A stretch of 64,000 nt of DNA from Variovorax sp. ZS18.2.2. GTDB lineage: Bacteria > Pseudomonadota > Gammaproteobacteria > Burkholderiales > Burkholderiaceae_C. The position numbers were made by a program, and so were the translations under genes. This document shows, piece after piece, positions 24,716-33,077 of this stretch (positions are counted from its first letter, which is position 1; every line of letters begins with the position of its first letter). The stretch spans positions 372,001 to 436,000 of the forward strand of contig NZ_JANLNM010000006.1 of assembly GCF_024701975.1 (NCBI RefSeq). The letters are read 5' to 3'. Below the pieces are notes generated by a model. That model saw nothing but the letters and a program-made list of their open reading frames with translations, ran no database searches and was not told the origin of the DNA.

Positions 24716-25306
24716 CTAGATGTTCTGCAGCTTGCGCGAAACGCGCTCGATGAAATGCGTGCGGTCGCGCTCGGTGACGGCGTTCATGTCGTGCAACTGC
24801 AGCCACGTCACCTTGCAGCGCCACGCGAACAGCGCGCGGAGGCCCCGCGTGAACAGCCGCCGGCAGGGGTCGCCGATCACTTGCAGGAACCAGCGCGGCG
24901 AGCCGCCCGTGGTCACCACCGTGAGCCGCCGGATGTGGCGCATGCCCGACTTCGTGAGCTGGCCCTTGCGCTCGGCCGGCAGGAAGGCCACGCCCGGCAG
25001 CCAGACCCGCTCCAGCCAGCCCTTGAGCATGGAGGGCGGCCCATAGAACCAGATGGGGAACACGAACACCAGGTGCTCGGCCCACAGCAGCGCTTCGACA
25101 TGTGGCTTCACACGTTCGCGGATGAGGTCGGGGTTGTCGATGTAGGCGATGCGCTCTTCGCGGGTGAGCGTCGGATCGAAGCCCTCTGCGTAGAGGTCGA
25201 TGGTCCGGACGGTATGCCGGTGTTCGAGCGCGTCGAGCGCGGTGCGGTAGAGCGCGTGGTTGAAGCTGTCAGGGTTCGGATGGCAGTGGACGACGAGCGT
25301 TTTCAT
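24716..25306 (-). CDS. Flavodoxin-fold NAD(P)H:quinone oxidoreductase
   Basis: 196 residues. LVVHCHPNPDSFNHALYR at the N-terminus, and FPIWFYGPPSMLKGWLERVW, are signatures of the NQO1/KefF/MdaB group (flavodoxin_2 fold), which transfers two electrons from NAD(P)H to quinones via FMN. It lies 26 bp upstream of the VanB-type reductase on the same strand. Between it and the substrate-binding protein gene is a 144-bp gap holding an inverted repeat. Confidence 0.85.
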   Translation of the reverse strand: MKTLVVHCHPNPDSFNHALYRTALDALEHRHTVRTIDLYAEGFDPTLTREERIAYIDNPDLIRERVKPHVEALLWAEHLVFVFPIWFYGPPSMLKGWLERVWLPGVAFLPAERKGQLTKSGMRHIRRLTVVTTGGSPRWFLQVIGDPCRRLFTRGLRALFAWRCKVTWLQLHDMNAVTERDRTHFIERVSRKLQNI

Positions 25307-25337
25307 GGTGAAGGGCCGGTTCGCCTGTCGGCGAGAC

Positions 25338-25407
25338 GGGGTCAGAGCCCAAGGAGTGAAGGGCCGCGCGGTGCCTTATGGCAACCCAGGCGCCGGCATC
25401 TGACCCC
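25338..25407. repeat. Inverted repeat GGGGTCAGA/TCTGACCCC
   Basis: Perfect 9-bp arms (25338-25346 and 25399-25407) enclose 52 bp of GC-rich sequence within the 144-bp gap between the binding-protein and flavodoxin genes. The motif TCTGACCCC recurs, to my knowledge, in intergenic repeats of beta- and gammaproteobacteria. It could be a repeat scar, a 3'-end stem or an attenuator that lowers readthrough to the reductase genes. No other copy was noticed in the window. Confidence 0.5.
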
Positions 25408-25450
25408 GGCGCAAGCCCCGCGCGACCCACGGGAAAAATCGAAAGTGTTC

Positions 25451-26479
25451 TTACTTGCCGGCGAGCTTCTTGCGGACGTCGACACCGACGCCCTTGTTGA
25501 CGAACTGCGTGGTCACGACCTTCGAGAGATCGACCTCGCCCGCCTTGTAGAGACCGGCCTTGACCATCTTGTCGTAGAAGTCCTTCACGCGGGCTTCGTC
25601 CATCGCGCCGATGCCCTTGGTGAGCGATTCGCCGCTGTCCACGATGCCCATCTTCTTCATGAGTTCGATGGACCCTTGCGACGAGGCCACGGGCGAGTCG
25701 GGGTTGATCTTGGCGATCATCTCGTTGGCGGCCTTGTTGTCGCCATAGAGGTAGTTGTTCCAGCCGATGATCGAGGCCTCGACGAACTTGCGCACCGTCT
25801 CGGGCTTGGTCTTGATGAGGTCCGCGCGCGTCTCGATGGTGGTCGAGTAGGTCGAGAAGCCGTTGTCGGCCAGCAGTTGCACCACCGGGTCGAAGCCCGC
25901 TTGTGCCTTGATCGACAGCGGCTCCGAGATCGCATAGCCCTGCTGGATCGATTTCTTGTCAGCGAGGAACGGGCCGACGTTGAAGGTGTAAGGCTTGAGC
26001 TGCGAATCCTTGAAGCCGTGCTCCGACTTCATCCACTGCCAGAAGCTGAACTGGCCGTCCTTGCCGATGAAGGCGACGGGCGCCTTGGTCATGTCCTTGA
26101 AGGTGTCGAAGCCCTGGCCCGGGTGCGCGAAGATGGCCTGCGGGTCTTTCTGGAAGAAGGCCGCGACCACCACGGTGGGCACGCCGTTCTTCACGTTGTC
26201 GAAGGACTGCAGCAGGTTGCCGGTCATGAGGAAGTCGACCTTGCCGGCCGGCAGCATCGGCCGGTTGTTGACCATCGGGCCGCCCTGCTGGATGTCGACA
26301 TCCAGGCCGTACTTCTTGTAGGTGCCGTCCACCAGCGCCTGGTAGAAGCCGCCGTGGCCGGCCTGCGCCTTCCAGTTGGTGGCGAACACCACTTTTTCCT
26401 GCGCCTGCGCGGCGAAGGCGGCGCCAGCGAGAGCCAAGCCGAAGGCAAGCGGTCGGAGATTGAAAGCGGGGATGCGCAT
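25451..26479 (-). CDS. ABC transporter substrate-binding protein, NMT1/THI5-like
   Basis: 342 residues. A Sec signal peptide ends near AAQAQ (about residue 26), followed by VVFATNWKAQAGHGGFYQAL, GLDVDIQQGGP and a periplasmic binding fold of the NMT1/SsuA class used for pyrimidine precursors, riboflavin, taurine and nitriles. It belongs with the permease and ATPase genes upstream (27904-29563), separated from them by the FAD oxidoreductase gene. The ligand is likely a small heteroaromatic or sulfonated compound; inferred from the family only. Confidence 0.87.
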   Translation of the reverse strand: MRIPAFNLRPLAFGLALAGAAFAAQAQEKVVFATNWKAQAGHGGFYQALVDGTYKKYGLDVDIQQGGPMVNNRPMLPAGKVDFLMTGNLLQSFDNVKNGVPTVVVAAFFQKDPQAIFAHPGQGFDTFKDMTKAPVAFIGKDGQFSFWQWMKSEHGFKDSQLKPYTFNVGPFLADKKSIQQGYAISEPLSIKAQAGFDPVVQLLADNGFSTYSTTIETRADLIKTKPETVRKFVEASIIGWNNYLYGDNKAANEMIAKINPDSPVASSQGSIELMKKMGIVDSGESLTKGIGAMDEARVKDFYDKMVKAGLYKAGEVDLSKVVTTQFVNKGVGVDVRKKLAGK

Positions 26480-26534
26480 GGGGACGGACTCCTGGGAGGT
26501 TTTGGAAAGTACGGGATGCGGAGACTAAATCTTT

Positions 26535-27899
26535 TCAGCGTTCGACGGCCATCTCGGGCGTCCAGCCGCGTGTTTTTCCGGGATTCATCAGGCCCATCGG
26601 GTCGCTGCGTTTCTTGAACTCGATCTGCTGCGTGTCGATGGTCTTCATGCCGCCGTCTTCGATAGTGACCACATGCGGGTTGAAGATCTGGCAGCCGCCC
26701 TGCGACTCGATCTCGCGGATCACCTCGTACTGGTGGGCCTCGCCCTTCCAGCGCACGAGCAGGATGCCGAAGGTGCCGCACTCGCCGTTGGCGCGTGCAA
26801 AGTCCTGGTGCTGCAGCACGTCGTCGCCGAAGATTTTCAAGTGACGCTCGACTACTGAAGGATCGAACGGTTGCGCATACGCGACCTGCAGATAGGTCCA
26901 GCCGCGGTCGGCCTTCAGCGCCTGCAGCGTCGTGTGGTTGAACGCGCATTCGTAGGCGGGCGGCAGGCCGTCGGCGAGCAGCTCGGCCTCGGTGCCCGCA
27001 ACGGAGATCGTGCCGCCGTGCGCATCGGCCAGCGCGCGAAACTCGGCCATCGACTCGGGCGAGACCATGGTGAAGACCGCATGCTTGTCGATCGGAAAGC
27101 GGTCGCGCATCGCCGTGTAGTACGGCGAGAAACGCGCCTCCACAGTGGAGAGCAAAAAGATGTCGAGCGTCGGCGCCTGAGCCGCAATGCCGAAGTCGAG
27201 GGCGCCGCGGTACGTCTCGAAGAGCGCCGTGCAGTGCACCCATTCGACGGCCGGGCTCAACGCCACTTCGACATCGAGGATCACGCCGTTGGTGCCGTAG
27301 GCATGGTGCACCTGCTGGATCTCGTCGCCGTGCAGCTCGATGATGCGCGGCTCGCGCTCCACCGTCATCACGCGCGCGCGCAGCAGGTTGCCGGGGTCGC
27401 GCAGGATGCCGTGGCGGAACGACCCGATGCCGCCGAAGCCGCCCGCGATGAAGCCACCGATGGTGGCCACATGCCAGGTCGAAGGCCACATGCGCAACGC
27501 CTGCCCGGTCTCGCGCGCGGTGAGGTCGATGTCGTGCATGCGCGCGCCGGCCTCCACGCGAAGGCGGCCGTCCTGGATGTCGAGCACGCGGCACATCTGC
27601 GTCACGTCGAGCACGATGCCGCCTGCCAGCGGCACGCACTGGCCGTAGTTGCCGGTGCCGCCCGCGCGCACGGTGAGTGGGAGCTTCCACTTCGCGGCCA
27701 CAGCCGCGGCCTGGCGCACGTCGTCCTCGGTGCTGACCTTGACGACAAGATCGGCCACGCAGCCCACGAGCTGCGCGGTGAGGATGGGGCTGTACCAGTA
27801 GAAGTCTTTCGACAGCTGCTTGCGCTGGTTCGGTGCGGTGACGAGGTTGAGCCCGCGCAGGTCTTCGCGGACAGCGTCCCAGTCGATGACCGTGTGCAT
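26535..27899 (-). CDS. FAD-binding oxidoreductase (PCMH/VAO superfamily)
   Basis: 454 residues from the ATG at 27899, 4 bp after the permease stop; a GTG at 27914 is possible but overlaps the permease. The FAD-binding PCMH domain shows LTVRAGGTGNYGQCVPLAGG and TIGGFIAGGFGGIGS; the C-terminal part (about 240-450) ends MGLMNPGKTRGW, as in FAD_binding_4 oxidases and glycolate oxidase-like enzymes. It probably oxidises an alcohol, amine or hydroxyacid derived from the imported compound. It sits inside the ABC transporter operon. Confidence 0.85.
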   Translation of the reverse strand: MHTVIDWDAVREDLRGLNLVTAPNQRKQLSKDFYWYSPILTAQLVGCVADLVVKVSTEDDVRQAAAVAAKWKLPLTVRAGGTGNYGQCVPLAGGIVLDVTQMCRVLDIQDGRLRVEAGARMHDIDLTARETGQALRMWPSTWHVATIGGFIAGGFGGIGSFRHGILRDPGNLLRARVMTVEREPRIIELHGDEIQQVHHAYGTNGVILDVEVALSPAVEWVHCTALFETYRGALDFGIAAQAPTLDIFLLSTVEARFSPYYTAMRDRFPIDKHAVFTMVSPESMAEFRALADAHGGTISVAGTEAELLADGLPPAYECAFNHTTLQALKADRGWTYLQVAYAQPFDPSVVERHLKIFGDDVLQHQDFARANGECGTFGILLVRWKGEAHQYEVIREIESQGGCQIFNPHVVTIEDGGMKTIDTQQIEFKKRSDPMGLMNPGKTRGWTPEMAVER

Positions 27900-27903
27900 T
27901 GGC

Positions 27904-28785
27904 CTAGCGTTCACGGCGCATCTCGCTCTCGTGCCAGTGGCCGAGCACCATGCGCGACAACGCAGCGAACACGATGAAGATCACGATGCCGAGCAACGAC
28001 ACCAGGAGCAGCGCCGCGAACATCATCGGAATCTCGGTGCGAAAACTCGATTCGAGAATGCGCGAGGCCAACCCCGTTTCCTTGCCCGCCGTGCCGGCCG
28101 TGAACTCCGCCACCACTGCGCCGATCAGGCTCAGACCGCCTGCGATCTTCAGCCCCGCCATGAAGTACGGCAGCGCGCTCGGCGCGAGCAGGTAGCGGAA
28201 GGTCTGCCAGGGCGAGGCCTTGTAGAGCTGGAACAGGTCGCGCAGGTTGCTGTCGGCGCTCTTGAGCCCGATGACGGTGTTCGACAGGATCGGGAAGAAC
28301 GCCACGATCCACGCGCACAGCAGCAGCGCCGCGGTCGTGCTCGAGACGTAGATCAGGATCAGCGGCGCGATCGCGATGATCGGCGTCACCTGAAGGATCA
28401 CCGCGATGGGGAAGAGGCCGATCTCCACCCACTTGAAGAGCGCGAACGCGATGGCCAGCAGCACGCCGCCGACGATGGCCGCCAGCAGTGCGAGCAGCGT
28501 GAGCTTTACGGTGAACCACAGCGCGCTGGAGAGCGTGTCCCAGTTGTCGAACAGCGTCTTCAGGATGAGCGAGGGCGCGGGCAGGATGTAGTGCGGGATG
28601 TTGTTGGCGCGCACCGTCCATTCCCAGATCAGCAGCAGCACCACGACGATGGCCGCGGGCACGACGATGCGCAGCAGCGATTCGCGCCGGCGCAACTTGT
28701 CTTCGTGCGCGCGCAACGAGGCCTCGGAAGGCGCCGTGTCCACGTCCGCGAGGGCCACGGGTTCAGTGATCGATGTCGACGCCAT
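27904..28785 (-). CDS. ABC transporter permease (SsuC/NMT1-type)
   Basis: 293 residues with about six membrane helices and the cytoplasmic EAA-type loop (QLYKASPWQTFRYLLAPSAL) that contacts the ATPase. The ATG at 28785 is chosen; it overlaps the ATPase gene end by 23 bp, showing tight coupling. It forms the inner-membrane channel for the NMT1-type binding protein encoded at 25451. Confidence 0.87.
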   Translation of the reverse strand: MASTSITEPVALADVDTAPSEASLRAHEDKLRRRESLLRIVVPAAIVVVLLLIWEWTVRANNIPHYILPAPSLILKTLFDNWDTLSSALWFTVKLTLLALLAAIVGGVLLAIAFALFKWVEIGLFPIAVILQVTPIIAIAPLILIYVSSTTAALLLCAWIVAFFPILSNTVIGLKSADSNLRDLFQLYKASPWQTFRYLLAPSALPYFMAGLKIAGGLSLIGAVVAEFTAGTAGKETGLASRILESSFRTEIPMMFAALLLVSLLGIVIFIVFAALSRMVLGHWHESEMRRER

Positions 28786-29563
28786 GCAGGGCTCCGTGCA
28801 GGGATTGAGACACGGCAGTGCAGTGCGCGTTGTAGCGGCTGGAGGTGCGGAACTCTTCGCCGCGCGGATAAGGCTCGTCGATGCGGATCTCGTCAATGAC
28901 GCGGCCCGGGCGCGCGGCCATCACCACGATGCGGTTCGACAGATACACCGACTCGTACACGCTGTGCGTGACGAACACCACCGAGAAGCGGTGCTCGCGC
29001 CAGATGGCGAGCAGGTCGTTGTTGAGCTTGATGCGCGTCATTTCATCCAGCGCAGCGAAGGGCTCGTCCATCAGCAGCAGGCGCGGATGCGTGACCAATG
29101 CGCGCGCGATCGACACACGCATCTTCATGCCGCCCGAGAGCTCGCGCGGGTACACGTCGGCAAAGCGCGAGAGGCCGACCATCTCCAGCACCTGCTGCAC
29201 CACCGGCGCCGCCGCATCGCGGCTCTGGCCGGCCAGTTTGAGCGGCAGCCACACGTTGTCGAACACCTTGGCCCAGGGCATGAGCGTGGGCTCCTGGAAC
29301 ACGAAACCCAGGTCGCGGTCGCTCTGCGTCTTACCGGTATTGGCACCGGACCAGTGCATCTCGCCCGAGCTGAGCCGGGTGAGGCCGGCAATCAGACGCA
29401 ACGCCGTGCTCTTGCCGCAGCCCGAGGGGCCGAGAAAACTGATGAAGTCGTGCTCACCGATGTCGAGCGTCATGCCCTGCAGCGCGAGCGTGCCGTTGGC
29501 AAAACGCTTGCTGACATGGCGCAGGCTGACCAGCGGCGGGGTGGATGGCGTGGTGCTTTCCAT
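28763..29563 (-). CDS. ABC transporter ATP-binding protein (SsuB/NMT1-type)
   Basis: 266 residues. Walker A GPSGCGKST, Q-loop FVFQEPTLMPW, signature LSGGMKMR, Walker B LLLMDEPFAALD and switch His in VTHSV are all present. It belongs to the nitrate/sulfonate/taurine ATPase branch and powers the transporter made with the downstream permease and binding protein. It follows the creatininase-like gene by 23 bp. Confidence 0.9.
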   Translation of the reverse strand: MESTTPSTPPLVSLRHVSKRFANGTLALQGMTLDIGEHDFISFLGPSGCGKSTALRLIAGLTRLSSGEMHWSGANTGKTQSDRDLGFVFQEPTLMPWAKVFDNVWLPLKLAGQSRDAAAPVVQQVLEMVGLSRFADVYPRELSGGMKMRVSIARALVTHPRLLLMDEPFAALDEMTRIKLNNDLLAIWREHRFSVVFVTHSVYESVYLSNRIVVMAARPGRVIDEIRIDEPYPRGEEFRTSSRYNAHCTAVSQSLHGALHGVDIDH

Positions 29564-29586
29564 GGCGCGTTCTTTGAGCCGGGAGC

Positions 29587-30408
29587 CTAGCGCCAGGCAG
29601 GTTCGTTGGCGAGACGAGACAGGGGAAAGCGGTCCACCTCGTGCAGCAATTCGACGAAGCGCCGGCCCACATGGTCGAGCACCGCGGCGCCCTTCTCGGC
29701 GGTGGCGCGCGTGGCGTCGCCGGCTGCGCCCGAGGGGTTGATGTCGTGCATCTGCCAGCCGAGCTTGCCGCTGGGGGTGATCGAGAGGAACTTGTTTTCT
29801 GCGGCCAGTTGCTCGGTCATCGAGCTGAAGTTCTGGAACTGGTCGCGGCGCACGTAGTCCGGCGTGAGGTGCAGCATCACCGAGCTTTCGAGGTCGCCCG
29901 CGTGGATGCCGTGCTTGCCTTCGTGCGCGGTGAAGAGCCCCTCGGGCAGGCCCAGCGTGTACCAGTTGGCGGCGACGACCATCATGTCGTGTTCCTCACG
30001 CAGGTCGCGCGCCACGATGTCCATCACGCTCATCTGGCCACCGTGGCTGTTGTAGAGCACCAGCTTGCGCACGCCGGCCTTCGCGACGCAGGCGCCGATG
30101 TCCTTCCACAGCGAGATCAGCGTGTTCGCCGACACGGTGAGCGTGCCCGGGTAGCGCGAATGCTCGTTGCTCTTGCCGTAGGGCACGGTCGGCAGAAACA
30201 GCACCGGCAGGTCGTCGGGCAGGTGCGGGAGCGTGGCGCGCACCATGCCGTCGATGGTGGCGGTGTCGGTGGACATCGGCAGGTGCGGACCGTGCTGCTC
30301 GGTGGCGCCCACCGGCAGCACGGCGATGAGCCGTTCGCGGTCGAGGCGGGAGAACTCTTCGCTGGTCAGGTCGGACCAGAAGCGGCTGCGCAGTGTGGGC
30401 GGATTCAT
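29587..30408 (-). CDS. Creatininase-family metal-dependent amidohydrolase
   Basis: 273 residues. LPVGATEQHGPHLPMSTDT and the later NSHGGQMS and GDLESSVML supply the Glu, His and Asp metal ligands of the creatininase fold. Members hydrolyse cyclic or linear amides (creatinine, formamidopyrimidine derivatives). It is the first gene of the minus-strand operon with the NMT1-type transporter and FAD oxidoreductase, pointing to ring opening or deamidation of the imported compound. True creatinine activity is not shown. Confidence 0.85.
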   Translation of the reverse strand: MNPPTLRSRFWSDLTSEEFSRLDRERLIAVLPVGATEQHGPHLPMSTDTATIDGMVRATLPHLPDDLPVLFLPTVPYGKSNEHSRYPGTLTVSANTLISLWKDIGACVAKAGVRKLVLYNSHGGQMSVMDIVARDLREEHDMMVVAANWYTLGLPEGLFTAHEGKHGIHAGDLESSVMLHLTPDYVRRDQFQNFSSMTEQLAAENKFLSITPSGKLGWQMHDINPSGAAGDATRATAEKGAAVLDHVGRRFVELLHEVDRFPLSRLANEPAWR

Positions 30409-30450
30409 CGGGGTGTACCTCGTGACGCGACGGCTGGATGATGGCCTAAA

Positions 30451-30466
30451 TTATCCGATCGGTCAA
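30451..30466 (-). promoter_or_regulatory. RutR-like palindrome upstream of the creatininase operon
   Basis: On the minus strand the site reads TTGACCGATCGGATAA, 43 bp before the creatininase start. It keeps the TTGACC half of the E. coli RutR consensus TTGACCAnnTGGTCAA and has GG and AA in the other half. The operon it precedes ends with a RutR-like TetR gene, so it is a good candidate for that regulator's operator. The consensus is recalled; binding is inferred. Confidence 0.5.
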
Positions 30467-30564
30467 AAAAAGTAGCTCGGCGTTTACCCGTACCCCGTAA
30501 GCAAGAGCGGTGCCCATGCAGCAAATCAGACGACCTGGATAAATCCAGGCGCCCCTGGCGTCCT

Positions 30565-32190
30565 TCATCGCCGCACTATGTACCGCGTGACCACCGGCGA
30601 CGTCTCGCCCATGTGAAAAGCCAGCCGCCGCTCCCGCAGCACCATGTCGCTGGCCGTCGCGCGGTTGAAGCGGCGCAGGTGATCGGTCCACGACTCGTCG
30701 ACGATCTGCTCCACGTAGCGGCTGGGCTGCGCGATGTCGTGCAGCAGCTCCCAGCCGATGGCGCCCTGGCTCAGGCGCGCGCGGCGCGTCTGCTGCATGA
30801 CGATGTGGAAGGCCGCGGCGCGCGCCGGTTCGATCAGGTACTCGACCGTGATCACCACGCGCCCTTCTTCCAGCGGCGCCTCGGCCGGCGGACCCGCGGC
30901 CCAGCCGGCTTCGGCGGGGCTGGTGTTGTCTTCACCGGTCACATCGGTCACGAAGCGCAGGGCGATGAGCATCAGCAGCGTGCCGCTCACCGCAGCCACC
31001 GCCAGGCTCAGGTTCAGGGCGGTCATGGTCGCCACCTGGCCCCAGATGGCCGCACCGATCGCGCTCGCGCCCATGATGGCCATCTGGTACATCGACATGC
31101 CGCGCGCCCGCACCCAGTCGGGCAGCGCGAGCTGCGCCGACACCGAGAGCGAATTGGCCACCGTGATCCACGCCATGCCGCCGAAGAACATCGCCGGCAC
31201 CGCGACCCACGCATTGGGCGCGAAGGCCATCACCGCCGTGGCGCCCGACTGCAGCAGCGTGCCGCGCAGCACCAGCTGGTCGCGCCCGAGCGCCTGGCGC
31301 AGCCGCGGCAGGAACAGCACCGCGACGATTGCGCCCGAGCCCATCGCGGCCAGCAGCAGCGTGAAGGTGCCTGCATCGCCGCCCTTGAGGTTGCGCGCCA
31401 GCAGCGGCAGCAGCGCGAGCAGCGCCGTCGAGTGGAAGAAGAAGATCGAGATGCGCGTGAGCACCGCACGCATGCGCTGCGACTGCCGCACGAACTGCAC
31501 GCCCACGCGCATCGCGCTGATGAGCTTCTCGCGGCCCAGCGGATTGGGCGTGTGCTCGCGCCGCCAGCGCAGCACCACGAAGCCCGAGGCCACCGACAGC
31601 ACCGCGTTGAGCGCGAACACCCAGATGGTCCCCGCGCTCGCGATCAGCATGCCGGCCGTGAGCGGGCCGATGATGCGCGAGGCGTTCATCGCGATGCCGT
31701 TCAGGCCGAGCGCCGCCGGCAGCTGCGGGCGCGGGACGAGCTCCGGCACGATGGCCGAGAACACCGGCCAGCGCAGCGCGAGGCCGATGCCGTTGGCGAA
31801 GGTGAGCGCGAGCAGCAGCGGCGCGGTCATGAGGTCGAGCGCCAGTGCCGCGCACAGCACGATGGCCGTGCCGGCGAGCCAGAACTGCGTGGCCACCAGC
31901 CAGCGCCGGCGATCGAGGATGTCGGCCAGCGCACCGCTCGGAAGGCCCAGCAGGAACACCGGCAAGGTGGAGGCCGACTGCACCAGCGCGACCCAGATCG
32001 GCGAGGTGGTCAGCGAGGTCATCATCCACGCCGCGGCCACATCGTTCATCCACATGCAGATGTTGGCGATGAGCCAGGTGCTCCACAGCATGCGGAACAC
32101 GGGGAGCTTCAGGGGCTCGAGGGCCGCGAACTTCGAGGGTTGCGGCCGCGTGGGCGGAAGGGGTGTCTCTTCGGTCGTTATGGGGGGCAT
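30565..32190 (-). CDS. MFS exporter (MFS_3/EntS-like) with C-terminal monooxygenase-like domain
   Basis: 541 residues, longer than a standard 400-residue MFS protein. About ten to twelve helices in residues 30-425, with LPSGALADILDRRRW after helix 2, match the MFS_3 family that includes the enterobactin exporter EntS. Residues about 445-541 (VVITVEYLIEPARAAAFHIV, ESWTDHLRRFNRATASD) resemble an antibiotic-biosynthesis-monooxygenase-like ferredoxin-fold domain, a fusion seen in this family. The substrate is unknown. It is transcribed alone or after the amino-acid permease gene upstream. Confidence 0.82.
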   Translation of the reverse strand: MPPITTEETPLPPTRPQPSKFAALEPLKLPVFRMLWSTWLIANICMWMNDVAAAWMMTSLTTSPIWVALVQSASTLPVFLLGLPSGALADILDRRRWLVATQFWLAGTAIVLCAALALDLMTAPLLLALTFANGIGLALRWPVFSAIVPELVPRPQLPAALGLNGIAMNASRIIGPLTAGMLIASAGTIWVFALNAVLSVASGFVVLRWRREHTPNPLGREKLISAMRVGVQFVRQSQRMRAVLTRISIFFFHSTALLALLPLLARNLKGGDAGTFTLLLAAMGSGAIVAVLFLPRLRQALGRDQLVLRGTLLQSGATAVMAFAPNAWVAVPAMFFGGMAWITVANSLSVSAQLALPDWVRARGMSMYQMAIMGASAIGAAIWGQVATMTALNLSLAVAAVSGTLLMLIALRFVTDVTGEDNTSPAEAGWAAGPPAEAPLEEGRVVITVEYLIEPARAAAFHIVMQQTRRARLSQGAIGWELLHDIAQPSRYVEQIVDESWTDHLRRFNRATASDMVLRERRLAFHMGETSPVVTRYIVRR

Positions 32191-32221
32191 GTGGCGCTAT
32201 TGTGGCGTCGGCTTATTGCCG

Positions 32222-32998
32222 TCAGCCACGGTCGCTGCGCGCGAGGCGATGTTCGAGCCTGCGCAGCATCGTCGTCAGCACCAGCGTCATCACCCAGTAG
32301 ACGACAGAAATCGCGAGGTACGGCTCCCAGTAGCGCGCATAGGCGCCGGCCACGGTGCGCGCCGCATACGCCAGCTCGGCCAGGCCGATGGCGGAGACCA
32401 GCGAGGTATCTTTCAGCAGCGCGATCGCGTTGTTGCCCAGCGGCGGCAGCATGCGGCGGAAGGCCTGCGGCAGCACCACGTAGCGCATCACCTGTGCGGG
32501 CGAAAAACCGATCGAGCGGCCCGCATCGAACTGCCCGCGCGAGATCGACTGGATGCCCGCGCGGAACACCTCCGAGATGTACGCCGCCGAGTTGAGCGTG
32601 AGCGCCACCACACCCGAGATGAGTGCACCGTGCTCCTGCTTCAAGGTGCGCGCGAGCTCGCCGTCGATGAGGATGCCGCTCGTCGGATGGATGAACACCG
32701 GCATCACCGCGAAGTGGATCAAGAGGATCTGCACGAACAGCGGCGTGCCGCGGAAGAAGCTCACGTACACCGTGGCTGGCCAGCGCAGAAAGAAGCGCGC
32801 GACCCAGGTCCATGGTGCGTGGCGCGGCTGCGCGAGGCGCGCGAGCGCGAGGCACAGGCCCCAGCTCGAACCCAGCAGCACGCACACCACCGTCATGCGC
32901 AGCGTCATCCACGCGCCTTGCCAGAACAGGTCCTTGTATTCGACCAGGATGTCCCAGCGGAACCATCCAAACAGGAGGATCGGTTGTTCCATATTCAT
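32222..32998 (-). CDS. Polar amino-acid ABC transporter permease (HisM/GlnP family)
   Basis: 258 residues. An N-terminal helix and the signature GTLAEAAYISEVFRAGI-like region (LNSAAYISEVFRAGIQSISR) with DAGRSIGFSPAQVMRYVVLP form the HisM-type transmembrane domain. It lies downstream of the binding-protein gene, separated by a terminator-like hairpin. No ATPase gene is next to it, so it must share an ATPase encoded elsewhere. Confidence 0.88.
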   Translation of the reverse strand: MNMEQPILLFGWFRWDILVEYKDLFWQGAWMTLRMTVVCVLLGSSWGLCLALARLAQPRHAPWTWVARFFLRWPATVYVSFFRGTPLFVQILLIHFAVMPVFIHPTSGILIDGELARTLKQEHGALISGVVALTLNSAAYISEVFRAGIQSISRGQFDAGRSIGFSPAQVMRYVVLPQAFRRMLPPLGNNAIALLKDTSLVSAIGLAELAYAARTVAGAYARYWEPYLAISVVYWVMTLVLTTMLRRLEHRLARSDRG

Positions 32999-33029
32999 CG
33001 CCTTCGCGTCATCACTCTCAAAAAAACAA

Positions 33030-33052
33030 ACGGCCGCTTCGAGGGCGGCCGT
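33030..33052 (-). terminator. Internal terminator/attenuator between binding protein and permease
   Basis: The arms CGGCCGC (33031-33037) and GCGGCCG (33045-33051), plus one further A-T pair, form a strong stem. On the minus strand it is followed at once by TTTGTTTTTTTGAG, a good U-tract. It sits 25 bp after the binding-protein stop and before the permease start, so it should give more binding protein than permease message. Confidence 0.75.
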
Positions 33053-33077
33053 GATCGGGTCACAGGTGCCGTGCGGC

